A stretch of 64,000 bases of DNA from JALOOB01 sp040766655 (GCA_040766655.1 JAXGQB010000008.1:62001-126000), one strand, 5' to 3'. Shown: positions 23,473 through 32,689, counted from the first letter of the stretch. Program-made: numbers and translations. Notes: generated by a model not told the origin, from the sequence alone.

Positions 23473-24639
23473 ATGACCTTCGCTGAACGCGTCACACACC
23501 TGGCAGCCGAGGGCGCCTATCACATGCTCGCCCGCGCCCAGGCACTCGAGGCCACGGGTCGCCGCATCATCCACCTGGAGGTTGGGCAGCCGGACGCGCC
23601 GACCTTCGACAACGTCCGCCGCGCGGGCATCAAGGCCATCGAGGACGGCTTCACCCGCTACACCGTGCCAGCCGGCATGCTGGCCCTGCGGGAAGCGATC
23701 GCAGATGACGCAGGCCGGCGCCGGGGCATGCAATTCAGCCCCAAGCAGGTGGTGGTGGGGCCCGGTGCGAAGCCGGCCCTCTTCTTTCCCACCCTGGCGC
23801 TGGTCGGCCCGGGCGACGAGGTGATCTATCCCGATCCCGGCTTCCCCACCTACGCGGCCATGGTCGGGGTGGCGGGCGGCAGGGCGGTCCCCGTGCCCCT
23901 GCTGGAGGAGAACGACTTCTCGTTCGACCTCGATGCGTTCGACCGGCTGGTGACGGACCGCACGCGGCTGATCATCCTGAACTCGCCGAGCAACCCGACC
24001 GGCGGCGTGATGTCTCTCGCCGCGCTGGAGCACATTGCGGCCGCCGCGCGCGAGCGGGACATCTGGGTCCTCTCCGACGAGATCTACATGCGCCTGGCGT
24101 TCGACGGTGCTGTGGCGCCCTCCATCGCAACCTTGCCCGGCATGGCCGAGCGCACGGTCATCTGCGACGGGTTCTCCAAGACCTACGCGATGACGGGGTG
24201 GCGCCTGGGCTTCGGCATCATGCCCGAGGCGTTGGCCGAGCGGGTCGAGCTACTGCTGACCCATTCGATCGGGTGCACCGCGAGCTTCACCCAGGTGGCC
24301 GGCATCGAGGCGCTGCACGGCCCGCAGGACCAGGTGGACGCTGTGGTGGCCGAGTACCAGCGTCGCCGCGATGTGCTGGTCGCAGGGCTGAACACGGTGC
24401 CCGGCTGGCGCTGTCGCTCGCCGCAGGGCGCGTTCTACGTGTTCCCCAACGTGTCGGCCACGGGCAGGAGCTCGGCCTGGTGGGCCGACTTCCTTCTGAA
24501 TGAGGCTGGCGTGGCCACACTGCCGGGCACCGCGTTCGGCAAGTACGGCGAGGGTTACCTCCGCCTCTGCTTCGCGGACTCGATGGAAAACCTGCGCGAG
24601 GCGGTCGATCGCATCGCGGATGCAGCGGCCCGGGTGTAG
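23473..24639 (+). CDS. Class I/II (fold-type I) pyridoxal-phosphate aminotransferase
   Basis: This 388-residue protein resembles aspartate/aromatic-type aminotransferases. Visible marks are HLEVGQPDAPTFD, YTVPAGMLALREAIA, the NSPSNPTGGVM motif, VLSDEIYMRLAFDG, the PLP lysine in CDGFSKTYAMTGWRLGF, and the carboxylate-binding arginine region YLRLCFADS near the end. It moves the amino group of an amino acid to a 2-oxoacid, giving a keto acid that fits a catabolic operon. Start at the ATG 23473 behind GGAG. Upstream sequence in the same frame is the racemase remnant. The substrate cannot be read from sequence. Confidence 0.9.
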   Translation: MTFAERVTHLAAEGAYHMLARAQALEATGRRIIHLEVGQPDAPTFDNVRRAGIKAIEDGFTRYTVPAGMLALREAIADDAGRRRGMQFSPKQVVVGPGAKPALFFPTLALVGPGDEVIYPDPGFPTYAAMVGVAGGRAVPVPLLEENDFSFDLDAFDRLVTDRTRLIILNSPSNPTGGVMSLAALEHIAAAARERDIWVLSDEIYMRLAFDGAVAPSIATLPGMAERTVICDGFSKTYAMTGWRLGFGIMPEALAERVELLLTHSIGCTASFTQVAGIEALHGPQDQVDAVVAEYQRRRDVLVAGLNTVPGWRCRSPQGAFYVFPNVSATGRSSAWWADFLLNEAGVATLPGTAFGKYGEGYLRLCFADSMENLREAVDRIADAAARV

Positions 24640-24642
24640 CGC

Positions 24643-26094
24643 GTGATCACCGCGAACTACGCCGACCGGGGCACCCCGCGGCTACGGGTGTTGAGCGACG
24701 AGCAGTGCCGCGAGGTGACGCTGGCCACGCTGGAGTGCCTGGAACGGATCGGGGTAAATGTCGGCAACGCGGCGGCCAGGGATCTGCTGGCCCGGGCGGG
24801 CGCCTCAGTGGAGGGCGCGCGGGTGCGCATCCCGGCCCACCTCGTGCGCGACGCGATCGCAGCCACCCCGCCCCAGTTCACTGTGTGGGGCCGCACGGGC
24901 AACCAACCCATGCACGTGGCCGCGGATCGCGTCCACTTCGGGCCCGGCCTCACCAGCACCTACTTCATCGATCCCCAGACGGGGGAGCGCCGGCCCGCGC
25001 GCCGCGGGGACCCGGCCCTGGTTGCGCGCGTCGCGGACGCGCTGCCGAACATCGACTACGTGATGGGGCTGGGGCTGATCGGCGACGTGGCCGCGGACCA
25101 GGCCTCGGTGTACGAGTTCGCGGAACTGCTGGTGAATACGGGTAAGCCGGTCGTCGCTTGGGCGCACGGCCCTGCCAACCTGGAGGCCATGTGGCGGATG
25201 GCGACCGCCGCTGCCGGCAGCGAAGATGCGCTGCGTCGCCGGCCCATCTTCGCGCTCTTCTCCACCTATCCGTCGCCCCTGCGCCACACCGACGAGGATC
25301 TGGCCAATGTCATGTGGGCCGCGGCACACGATGTGCCCGTCGCCTACCTCGGCGGGCCGACGGTGGGCATCGAGGCGCCGTTCAGCAGCGCCAGCGCGCT
25401 CGTGCTGCACCAGTCTGCAGCGCTGAGCGGCCTGACCATCATCCAGCTGGCGCGCCGCGGCGCGCGCGTTGCAATCGGCGGGCTGCCCTCGCCCATGGAC
25501 CTGCGCACCGCGCGGCCCTCCTACGGGTCGCCCGAGGCCAGCCTGCACAGTGCAGCTGCGGCGGACCTGGCTCGCTACGTGGGCGTGCCGTTCATGGGCA
25601 CCGCGGGCGCGTCGGAGAGTAAGCTGATCGACGCGCAGGCGGGCCTCGAGGCCGCGCTGCAGGTGCTGATGTCCGCGCTCAGCGGCGCATCGCTCGTGCA
25701 CGATGCCGGGTTCCTCGACTGCGCCGACATCGGGTCACTGCCCATGCTCGTGCTGGTCGACGAGATCATCGGGATGGTCAAGCGCATCATGCGCGGCATC
25801 GAGGTGAACCGCGAGACGATCATGCTCGACCTGGTGGAGCAGATCGGTCCCGGCGGACATTTCCTCGACGAGCCGCGGTCCGCGTCGCTCGCGCGGCGCG
25901 AGGTGTGGATGCCGACCGTGCTCGATCGCAATCAGCATGCGATCTGGGAGCAGTCGGGCGCGAAGGACACGCAGCAGCGCGTGCAGGAGAAGCTGCAGAA
26001 GATCCTCGCGCGGCACCAGCCACCCGCGCTGGACGACGGGGTGCGCGACGCGATCGCGCGCGTGCTGGAGGAAGTCGCGGCCGCGGGTGGGTGA
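24643..26094 (+). CDS. MttB-superfamily protein, non-pyrrolysine, copy B
   Basis: This 483-residue paralogue ends the operon, starting at a GTG three bases after the aminotransferase stop. Same family marks as copy A: LATLECLERIGVNVGN, HFGPGLTSTYFIDPQTGERR, GTAGASESKLIDAQAGLEA and LSGASLVHDAGFLDC. It has diverged strongly from copy A, so the two probably act on different substrates or steps rather than being a recent duplication. There is no internal amber codon. Family enzymes transfer a methyl group from a (quaternary) amine to a corrinoid protein; the partner is not found in this window. No clear ribosome site precedes the GTG, which fits translational coupling. Confidence 0.88.
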   Translation: MITANYADRGTPRLRVLSDEQCREVTLATLECLERIGVNVGNAAARDLLARAGASVEGARVRIPAHLVRDAIAATPPQFTVWGRTGNQPMHVAADRVHFGPGLTSTYFIDPQTGERRPARRGDPALVARVADALPNIDYVMGLGLIGDVAADQASVYEFAELLVNTGKPVVAWAHGPANLEAMWRMATAAAGSEDALRRRPIFALFSTYPSPLRHTDEDLANVMWAAAHDVPVAYLGGPTVGIEAPFSSASALVLHQSAALSGLTIIQLARRGARVAIGGLPSPMDLRTARPSYGSPEASLHSAAAADLARYVGVPFMGTAGASESKLIDAQAGLEAALQVLMSALSGASLVHDAGFLDCADIGSLPMLVLVDEIIGMVKRIMRGIEVNRETIMLDLVEQIGPGGHFLDEPRSASLARREVWMPTVLDRNQHAIWEQSGAKDTQQRVQEKLQKILARHQPPALDDGVRDAIARVLEEVAAAGG

Positions 26095-26140
26095 GGTGCG
26101 CGGTCGCGGATATCCTTCACTCAGGGCGTCCCGCATGTGA

Positions 26141-26368
26141 GACCTCCGAGGCGATCTCGGAGGTCGTTCTTCGTGCAGCCGCACCCACGCCCGGACGTCA
26201 ACGTCCGGGCTGCCAGGCAACGCCCCGTGACCGGGGCTCACGACGCCTCAGCCATCTCGCCAGCTTGCGGAGTGAGCTACCCGTCTCAGCAGGCAGCCCG
26301 CTTGAGCGGGCGTCGCGTGATAGCCCGGCGGCTTCAGCGCCGGGCGGGCTCCCGTGACCTCGGAGGTC
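26141..26368. repeat. Cluster of five or more short hairpins (REP-like or structured RNA)
   Basis: This gene-free stretch between the MttB copy B and the MFS gene is packed with perfect inverted repeats: GACCTCCGAG/CTCGGAGGTC (26141-26165), GCCCGGACGT/ACGTCCGGGC, GCCCCG/CGGGGC, GCCCGC/GCGGGC and GCCCGGCG/CGCCGGGC, ending with another GACCTCGGAGGTC. The outer GACCTC/GAGGTC motifs frame the unit. It could be a mobile REP cluster, an operon terminator or a non-coding RNA. I see no open frame worth calling. Confidence 0.6.
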
Positions 26369-26443
26369 TCTCTTTCTGGCGCCTGTTTGGCCTGCCCGCC
26401 CTCGAGAACTCCTGCCCCCACAGTGTGCCACTTCGGCCAGTAG

Positions 26444-26452
26444 TGATATACT
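26444..26452 (+). promoter_or_regulatory. Extended -10 promoter of the MFS gene
   Basis: TGATATACT (26444-26452) is an extended -10 element (TGN-TATACT) with no convincing -35. It lies ~50 bases before the MFS start codon and after the hairpin cluster, so the MFS gene probably has its own transcript. Confidence 0.45.
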
Positions 26453-26503
26453 GGGAGTTGCCCTGCCTGCGAGTGCAGGAGCTTCTTTTTCCGGGACCGG
26501 TAC

Positions 26504-27778
26504 ATGTCGTTTTCCATTCAAACCGTGGGGCGCGCGGTGCACAACTATGCCGCGCGGCTGCGGATGTTCAGCCCAAACGCACGGCTCTACCTCGCGCATG
26601 CCATCGTCGCTGGCACGGCGATGGGCGTCTTTCGCCTCATCTTCAACTTCTTCGTCCTCGCGCGCGGCTTCGACGAGGCGCTCCTGGGCGGTCTGGTCAC
26701 GGTCAACAGCCTCACGTCTCTGATCGTTGCGCTGCCGATGGGATACACGGCTGACCTTCTGGGGCGCAAGCGGTCGCTTGTGGGCTCCACCGCACTGATG
26801 ACAGCGTCTGTCGTCCTCATGGTGCTCGTGCCGACCACCGGCGTGCTGTACGCGTGCAACATCCTTTTCGGCATTGCCAACTCGCTGGCCGCGGTGACGA
26901 TGAGCCCGTTCCTGATGGAGAACAGCGGGGAGGAGGAGCGGACCTACCTCTTCAGCTTCAGCTCTGGCCTGCAGATGGCGGCTCAGTCAGTAGGCAACTG
27001 GCTCGGCGGCGTGCTGCCGGGGTGGGTGGGGAGCGCACAGGGAGTAAGCGCAGTCAGCGCTCAGGCATACGGCGTGTCGCTGTTGATCGTGGCCGTGGGC
27101 GCTGCGGCTGCCCTGTTGCCGCTGCTCTTCCTGCGCATCCCCGTCCTGCCCAAGGCGCAGCGCACGGTCTTCGCGCCGATCACGTACGCCCAGTCACACC
27201 CGGCATTGCTGAGCAAGCTGATCACGCCCATGCTGGTCACGTCGGTGGGCGCGGGGCTGATCATGCCGTTCATGAACGTCTTCTTCCGCCAGCAGTACGG
27301 CCAGTCGGATGCCACGATCGGCGCACTTTTCGCGTGGGGATCGCTGGCGATGGGCGCAGGGCTACTCCTTGCGCCGCCGCTGGCCGAGCGCATCGGCAAG
27401 ATCCAGACGGTCGTGGTGACCCAGGCGCTGTCGATCCCGTTCCTGATCCTGCTCGGGTTTTCGCCCTGGTTCTGGCTGAGCGTGGCCGCGTACCTGGTGC
27501 GGGTCGCGCTGATGAACATGAGTGGCCCGATCTACCAGACCTTCGTCATGGAGCGGGTGGATCCGTCGGCCCGGGCCACCGTCGCCAGCCTGGTCAGCAT
27601 GTCGTGGAACTTCGGCTGGGCGTTCTCGCCCATCATCAGCGGTTACCTGCAGGTCCGCACCGGGTTCGGTTGGCCCTTCATCCTGACCATCGTCCTCTAC
27701 ACCATCTCGACTGCGCTCTACTGGGCCTTCTTCTGGCGCCCGCGCCAGAAGAAGGCCAGGGATGGCGAACCCGCCTGA
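26504..27778 (+). CDS. Major facilitator superfamily transporter
   Basis: This 424-residue protein has twelve hydrophobic segments in two halves. The cytoplasmic loop after segment 2, PMGYTADLLGRKRSLVG, carries the MFS motif A (G-x-x-x-D-x-x-GRK). A central loop lies around FLRIPVLPKAQRTVF. The protein should move a small solute or drug by proton coupling. Its substrate cannot be assigned; it does not look like the sugar or nitrate subfamilies. It ends 17 bases from the convergent DUF3105 gene. Confidence 0.88.
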   Translation: MSFSIQTVGRAVHNYAARLRMFSPNARLYLAHAIVAGTAMGVFRLIFNFFVLARGFDEALLGGLVTVNSLTSLIVALPMGYTADLLGRKRSLVGSTALMTASVVLMVLVPTTGVLYACNILFGIANSLAAVTMSPFLMENSGEEERTYLFSFSSGLQMAAQSVGNWLGGVLPGWVGSAQGVSAVSAQAYGVSLLIVAVGAAAALLPLLFLRIPVLPKAQRTVFAPITYAQSHPALLSKLITPMLVTSVGAGLIMPFMNVFFRQQYGQSDATIGALFAWGSLAMGAGLLLAPPLAERIGKIQTVVVTQALSIPFLILLGFSPWFWLSVAAYLVRVALMNMSGPIYQTFVMERVDPSARATVASLVSMSWNFGWAFSPIISGYLQVRTGFGWPFILTIVLYTISTALYWAFFWRPRQKKARDGEPA

Positions 27779-27795
27779 CCCCCGCCGCGCGGCGA

Positions 27796-28401
27796 CTATT
27801 CCATCGTGCGTTCCGGTCCCTTGTCGCGCCAGGCCTGGATGAAGCGGCGAATCCGGGCCTCGTCGAGCTCGTCCATCTTGTCCAGCCAGCCCCAGGCGGT
27901 CAGCGCGATCGCCGCGTCCGCGTTCTGGCGGGGGACGATGGTCACCTTCCAACCGTTATATGCGTCAAAGATGCGGCGCAACTGCTGTTTCGTGCCGTCG
28001 CAATCGGCCAGCCGGCTGCAATCGTAGGAGATCACGATGTGGCCGTGCTCGAGATTGTGCACGAGCATCTCGTCGGGCTGCGGGATATCGTAGACGCCCG
28101 CGTCCAGGGTTTCGACATAATGCGGACCTGACGTCGGCGGGTCGGAGCTGTATGGCTCGTGGGACGCACCCATCGGGATGTGGTCTGCACCCTGAATCGG
28201 GATGCGCTCGCCCGGCGTGCCGGCCTGGGCGGTGTTGGACTGGACCAACAACACCAGTCCGACGATGATCGCGACTGCGATCAGCCCGCCGCCCAACAGC
28301 AATAGCGGGGGACCCTGCTTGCGACCTGGCCGCCGGCCGGAAGGGCTGGTGGGGCGGGCGGCGACGGCGCCTTTCGGAACGGTCGATCGTCGTTTTGCCA
28401 T
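27796..28401 (-). CDS. DUF3105 domain protein with N-terminal membrane anchor
   Basis: This 201-residue protein has a basic N-terminus (KRRSTVPKG...), one membrane segment at ~34-56 (LLLLGGGLIAVAIIVGLVLLV), and a DUF3105 domain outside the cell. Family marks are YSSDPPTSGPHY and LVHNLEHGHIVISYD, where conserved histidines suggest metal binding. The function of DUF3105 is unknown. A second half with NGWKVTIVPRQNADAAIALTAWG follows the family pattern. It diverges from the patatin gene across a ~100-base region with a TATAAT box. Confidence 0.85.
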   Translation of the reverse strand: MAKRRSTVPKGAVAARPTSPSGRRPGRKQGPPLLLLGGGLIAVAIIVGLVLLVQSNTAQAGTPGERIPIQGADHIPMGASHEPYSSDPPTSGPHYVETLDAGVYDIPQPDEMLVHNLEHGHIVISYDCSRLADCDGTKQQLRRIFDAYNGWKVTIVPRQNADAAIALTAWGWLDKMDELDEARIRRFIQAWRDKGPERTME

Positions 28402-28446
28402 GTTTCCTCTTCAAAATACCAATATCGTACAAGCATGGTACGGGTG

Positions 28447-28452
28447 TATAAT
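28447..28452 (+). promoter_or_regulatory. -10 element of the patatin gene
   Basis: TATAAT at 28447-28452 lies ~50 bases before the patatin ATG; no good -35 is found. A GTAC-N7-GGTAC inverted repeat just upstream (28427-28440) could bind a regulator of this and the divergent DUF3105 gene. Confidence 0.45.
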
Positions 28453-28503
28453 AGCGAGGGTCTGTCAGCCAGGTCTCAATGCGTAACTGTCAGGAGGTGC
28501 GCC

Positions 28504-29433
28504 ATGCAGAATGGCAAGACGGTCGCAGTAGTGATGAGCGGAGGCGGCATTCGCGGCCCTCTCCACGTCGGCGCGCTCGAGTCGTTGCTCGGGCACGGCA
28601 TCGAGCCCGACATGCTGGTCGGTACGTCAGCCGGAGCCCTGAACGCAGGGTTCCTTGCCGCGCACGGGCCAACGCTGGCCAGCATCCCCCATCTGAAGGA
28701 CGCGTGGCGCTCTGCCACGCGCGACGTCGTCTATCCCGGCAACATCTTCACGATCGCGGGCCGGCTCGTGCAGGGTGATGACGGCGTGTTCCCGACCGAG
28801 GGGATGCGCCGGTTGGTCGAGAGCCATCTGCCCGCCGATGTTCGTACGTTCGGCCAGCTACAGTGTCCATGCTATCTCACCGCGGTCGACATCATGAGCC
28901 GCAAGCTCTTTGTGTTCGGCGACTTCCCCGAGGCGCCACTGGTCGAAGGCATGATGGCGTCCAGCGTGATCCCCGTGCTGCAGCCGCCCGTCTGGTACGC
29001 AGGCAAGCAGCTGGTCGACGGCGGCGTGCTGGCCGAAGTGCCGTGCGGCGTGGCCACGCAGCGGGGCGCGCAGGTCATCTATGCGATCAACCTGGGCGCA
29101 GGGGAGAATCCGGGTGAGCCGGTGCAGGGCCTGCTGCCGATCTTCATGCGCACCATCGAGACAATGCTGGTGCAGTCGCTCTTCCAGGACCTGAAGGCGG
29201 CGCGCGACAACCCAGACATCGAGCTCCATCACATCCAAATCGACGCGTTCGCCGATCTGCCGTTCAACGACTTCGACCACATCGACGAGCAGTTCGTGGC
29301 GGGGAAGCAGACGATGGACGTGTACCTGGCGGGGCCGCAGCCCTTCGTCATGCCGATGCCGGAGGCGGAGTCTGCGCGGCAGCCGGAGGAGGTCGGTGGC
29401 ATGCGGGAGTACGTCCTGCCCAACGTGCGGTGA
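28504..29433 (+). CDS. Patatin-like phospholipase
   Basis: This 309-residue serine hydrolase has a Ser-Asp dyad. The oxyanion loop is GGGIRGPLHVG, the nucleophile elbow is VGTSAGALNAG, and the catalytic aspartate is in QLVDGGVLAEVP. There is no signal peptide, so it acts in the cytoplasm or at the inner face of the membrane, hydrolysing acyl esters of phospholipids or glycerides. Start at the ATG behind AGGAGGTG; an upstream ATG in frame lies before the promoter's -10 box and is rejected. It stands alone, followed by palindromic repeats. Confidence 0.93.
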   Translation: MQNGKTVAVVMSGGGIRGPLHVGALESLLGHGIEPDMLVGTSAGALNAGFLAAHGPTLASIPHLKDAWRSATRDVVYPGNIFTIAGRLVQGDDGVFPTEGMRRLVESHLPADVRTFGQLQCPCYLTAVDIMSRKLFVFGDFPEAPLVEGMMASSVIPVLQPPVWYAGKQLVDGGVLAEVPCGVATQRGAQVIYAINLGAGENPGEPVQGLLPIFMRTIETMLVQSLFQDLKAARDNPDIELHHIQIDAFADLPFNDFDHIDEQFVAGKQTMDVYLAGPQPFVMPMPEAESARQPEEVGGMREYVLPNVR

Positions 29434-29457
29434 TTAAAGGCGCGTCTCTCGCGCATT

Positions 29458-29534
29458 CAGGTGCCCGGCACCTCCGAGGTGCCGGGCACCTGGAGACTAC
29501 GCGTGCCCGATCTCATCCAGGTGCCGGGCACCTG
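29458..29534. repeat. AGGTGCCCGGCACCT-type palindromes
   Basis: The inverted repeat AGGTGCCCGGCACCTC/GAGGTGCCGGGCACCT (29459-29492) is followed by a single arm CAGGTGCCGGGCACCTG at 29518-29534, itself a perfect palindrome. They lie between the convergent patatin and RND genes and may stop transcription from both sides. Confidence 0.75.
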
Positions 29535-29559
29535 AAGACCACACACTCGCGCCACGCGG

Positions 29560-32500
29560 CTAAGTCTCGGCGGACTGCGCGGCCTTCTTCGCGGCGGCTT
29601 TCGCAGCGCGACGGGCGGTGCGCGCCAGCCGTGCATGCTGGATTCGTGCCAGGGCGCCCTCGACGAGGCTGTACGCTGTGGGCACGAGCAGCAGCGTCAG
29701 GATCGTCGAAGTGATCAGGCCGCCGATGACGGTGATGGCCATCGGCTGGCGCACGCTGCTCCCCGCGCCGAGCCCGATGGCAACGGGCAGCATGCCCAGG
29801 ATCAGCGCCAAAGTAGTCATCAGGATGGGCCGCAGGCGGATCGGGCCGGCCGTGCTCAGCGCCCGGTGGATCTCCATGCCGCGCTGCCGCCTCAGCTTGT
29901 TGGTCAGGTCCACCAGGAGGATCGAGTTCTTGGTGACCAGGCCGAACAGGAGGATGAGGCCGATCATCGCAGTCATGTCGAGGGAGAGGTTGAAAACCAC
30001 GAGCGCCATCAGGCCGCCGATGGCGGCCAGCGGCAGGGCCAACATGATGACCAGCGGCTGGATGAACGAGCCAAACTGGGAGGCCAGCACCATGTAGACG
30101 AACACGACCGCGAGCGCCATCGCGGTGCCCAGCGCGGCAAATGCTTCGTTCATCAGCTCCAGCTCACCCGTGAAGGCCCAGGTGACCCCTTCGGGCAGCG
30201 ATGTGGCCTTGAGCACCGCCTCCACGTCGGTGAGCACGTCGGCCTGGACCCTGCCGTAGCTGTCCGCGCCCACGATGACGGCTGACAGCCGGTCGACGCG
30301 ATTGATCTCCGTGGGGCCGCTGGCCTCCTCGAGGTGCGCGATCTGGCGCAGGGGGATGAAGCCCTTGCTGGTCGGCACCTGCAGGTCCAGGATCTGGTTG
30401 AGCCGGGCGCGATCTGACGCCTGGAGTTGCACCCGGATATCGGCCTCTGCGCCCTCACCGCGGAAGGTGGCTACCTCCTCGCCCTCCACCAGTGTGCGGA
30501 TCGTGCTGCCAACCGTGGCGATGTTGATCCCCATGTCAGCCGCCTTGCGGCGGTCGACCATCAGCAGCACCTCCGGCTTGCCCGGCCGGTACGACACATC
30601 TACGTCCACCAGCCCCGGGACGGCCTTGAGCTGCTCAGCCAACTCCAGGCTGAATCGGTTGAGTGCAGCGGCATCGCCGACCGTCTGAAGGGTGATCTGG
30701 ATCGGCTTGCCCAGGACGGAGGTGCCGCCGCTGGCCATGGCCGTGAAGCTGCCGCCGCTGATCGAGAGGCCGGGAACACCGGCCAACTCGGCACGGGCCG
30801 AGGCCACGAACGTCTCGAGCGGGTAGCCCTCCTTGAGGTTGACCTGGAAGCTGGCGGTCTCCGGCGTGCCCTGGCCGCCCACGGTGGTCAGGACCGATTC
30901 GACCGGCGCCATCGCCATCAACCGCGCCTCCATGCTCCGCGATTGCTCGTCGGTCTGGCTGAGCGATGCGCCAGGCGGCAGGGTGAGGGCGAGGTCGACG
31001 CTGCCCTGATCGACCGTCGGGAGGAAGGCCTGCTTCAGGAATGTGGCGCCGTAGGCGCTGGCGGCCAGGAGCGCCACGCCGAGCACCAGGGTGACGAGCC
31101 GGTGGCGCAGCGTCCAGCCCAGTGCACCCAGGTATAGCCGCTCGAGCCAGCCCAGGCTGGCGTGCGCCGCACCCGACTCTACATCCTCCTCCGATATCCT
31201 CGGCTTCTGCTGCTTGAACAGGTACGCGGAGAGCATGGGCGCGAAGGTCAGCGCCTCGACCAGCGAGATCAGCACCGCTATGCTGACCACCAGGCCGAAC
31301 GAGTTCAGGAACTGGCCGATCAGTCCGCCCACGAACGCGACCGGCAGGAAGACGGAGACGATGGTCAGCGACATGGCGATGACGGGCATCGCGACTTCGG
31401 CAGTGCCATCCCTCGACGCATCCGCGGGGGTCTTGCCCATCTCCATGTGGCGGAAGATATTCTCGCGTACCACGATGGCGTCATCGATGATCAGGCCCAC
31501 CGAGAGGGTCAGTGCCAACAGGGAGACGAAGTTGATGGTCATGCCGCGCGCGGACATGACTGCGAAAGTGCCGAGGAGAATGATGGGCAGGCCGGCGACC
31601 GTCACCAGCGTATTGCGCATGTTGCGGAAGAAGACGAGCACGACCAGGGACGCAGCCAGCGCGCCGATCAGAAGCTCCCGCATGGCGTCGTTGAACGTCT
31701 CGCGCACGAAGACAGACTGGTCCTGGACCACGACCAGGTTGAGTTCCGGCCGGTCCTCGCGAAACGCGGCCAGCGCCTCCTTCACGCGCTCTGCCACCTG
31801 CACCGTATTCGTGCCCGATTGCTTGCGGACGGAGACGATCACCGCCTCCTGCCCGTCCAGCCGGCTGTAGGTGTCCTGTTCCTTCCAGCCATCCTGCACC
31901 GTGGCGATGTCGCCCACGCGCACCGCACCGAGTGCGGTGGCGACCTGAAGGTTGGCCACGTCTTCGACCGTCTTGAAGTTGCCCGGCGTGCGTAACAGAA
32001 GGTCCTGGCCGGACTGTTCGATGCTGCCGCCCGGGATGCTGTAGCTTTCCGCGACGATGGTTCCGATGACCTGCTGCGGTGCAACACGCCGCGCCTTGAG
32101 CGCGTCTGCGTCCAGGAAGACCTGGACCTCACGCTCGCGGCCGCCGGTCACGGTTGCATCAGCGACGCCGTCGATGCGCTGCAGCCGCGGCAGGATCTCC
32201 TCCGCCACGGTCAGTCGGACGTTCGTGTCGGCATGACCGGCTGCACCGGCCTGTCCCACCGAGATGCGGAGGATTGGCAGCGATGATGGGTCGTAGGCCA
32301 TGACGCTCGGCTCGAGCACACCGTCGGGCAGCTCGCTGCGGACATTGGCGATCTTCTCGCGCACCTCCTGCAGCGCAAGCTTCTCATCCTTGTCGAGATT
32401 GAAGCTCACGATCACGATCGAGTAACCCTCGTACGACCGCGACTGCACCTGCTCCACGCCCGGTGCAGTGACCATTGCCTCCTCGACCGGTTTCGTCACC

Positions 32501-32685
32501 TGGTTCTCGATCTCACTCGGTCCAGCGCCAGGGTACACAGTGATCACCGCCATGGTCGGGAAGGAGACGTCGGGAAAGAAGTCGAGCGGCATGCCCGTGT
32601 ATGCCATCACGCCGAGCACGATCAGCGCCAGCATGATCATGCTGATGAAGACCGGCTGTTTGATCGAGATCTCCCAGGGTTTCAT
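29560..32685 (-). CDS. RND-superfamily efflux transporter (AcrB/HAE1-like)
   Basis: This 1041-residue proton-driven exporter has the full RND layout: a first membrane segment (PVFISMIMLALIVLGVMAY), a large porter domain (VITVYPGAGPSEIENQVTKP), segments 2-6 with the proton-relay aspartate pair in SVGLIIDDAIVVREN, a second porter domain, and segments 8-12. It exports drugs, lipids or other toxic amphiphiles with the adaptor encoded four bases upstream. No TolC-like outer-membrane channel is encoded here. Third gene of a three-gene minus-strand operon. Similar pumps in single-membrane bacteria work without an outer channel. Confidence 0.93.
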   Translation of the reverse strand: MKPWEISIKQPVFISMIMLALIVLGVMAYTGMPLDFFPDVSFPTMAVITVYPGAGPSEIENQVTKPVEEAMVTAPGVEQVQSRSYEGYSIVIVSFNLDKDEKLALQEVREKIANVRSELPDGVLEPSVMAYDPSSLPILRISVGQAGAAGHADTNVRLTVAEEILPRLQRIDGVADATVTGGREREVQVFLDADALKARRVAPQQVIGTIVAESYSIPGGSIEQSGQDLLLRTPGNFKTVEDVANLQVATALGAVRVGDIATVQDGWKEQDTYSRLDGQEAVIVSVRKQSGTNTVQVAERVKEALAAFREDRPELNLVVVQDQSVFVRETFNDAMRELLIGALAASLVVLVFFRNMRNTLVTVAGLPIILLGTFAVMSARGMTINFVSLLALTLSVGLIIDDAIVVRENIFRHMEMGKTPADASRDGTAEVAMPVIAMSLTIVSVFLPVAFVGGLIGQFLNSFGLVVSIAVLISLVEALTFAPMLSAYLFKQQKPRISEEDVESGAAHASLGWLERLYLGALGWTLRHRLVTLVLGVALLAASAYGATFLKQAFLPTVDQGSVDLALTLPPGASLSQTDEQSRSMEARLMAMAPVESVLTTVGGQGTPETASFQVNLKEGYPLETFVASARAELAGVPGLSISGGSFTAMASGGTSVLGKPIQITLQTVGDAAALNRFSLELAEQLKAVPGLVDVDVSYRPGKPEVLLMVDRRKAADMGINIATVGSTIRTLVEGEEVATFRGEGAEADIRVQLQASDRARLNQILDLQVPTSKGFIPLRQIAHLEEASGPTEINRVDRLSAVIVGADSYGRVQADVLTDVEAVLKATSLPEGVTWAFTGELELMNEAFAALGTAMALAVVFVYMVLASQFGSFIQPLVIMLALPLAAIGGLMALVVFNLSLDMTAMIGLILLFGLVTKNSILLVDLTNKLRRQRGMEIHRALSTAGPIRLRPILMTTLALILGMLPVAIGLGAGSSVRQPMAITVIGGLITSTILTLLLVPTAYSLVEGALARIQHARLARTARRAAKAAAKKAAQSAET

Positions 32686-32689
32686 GAGA

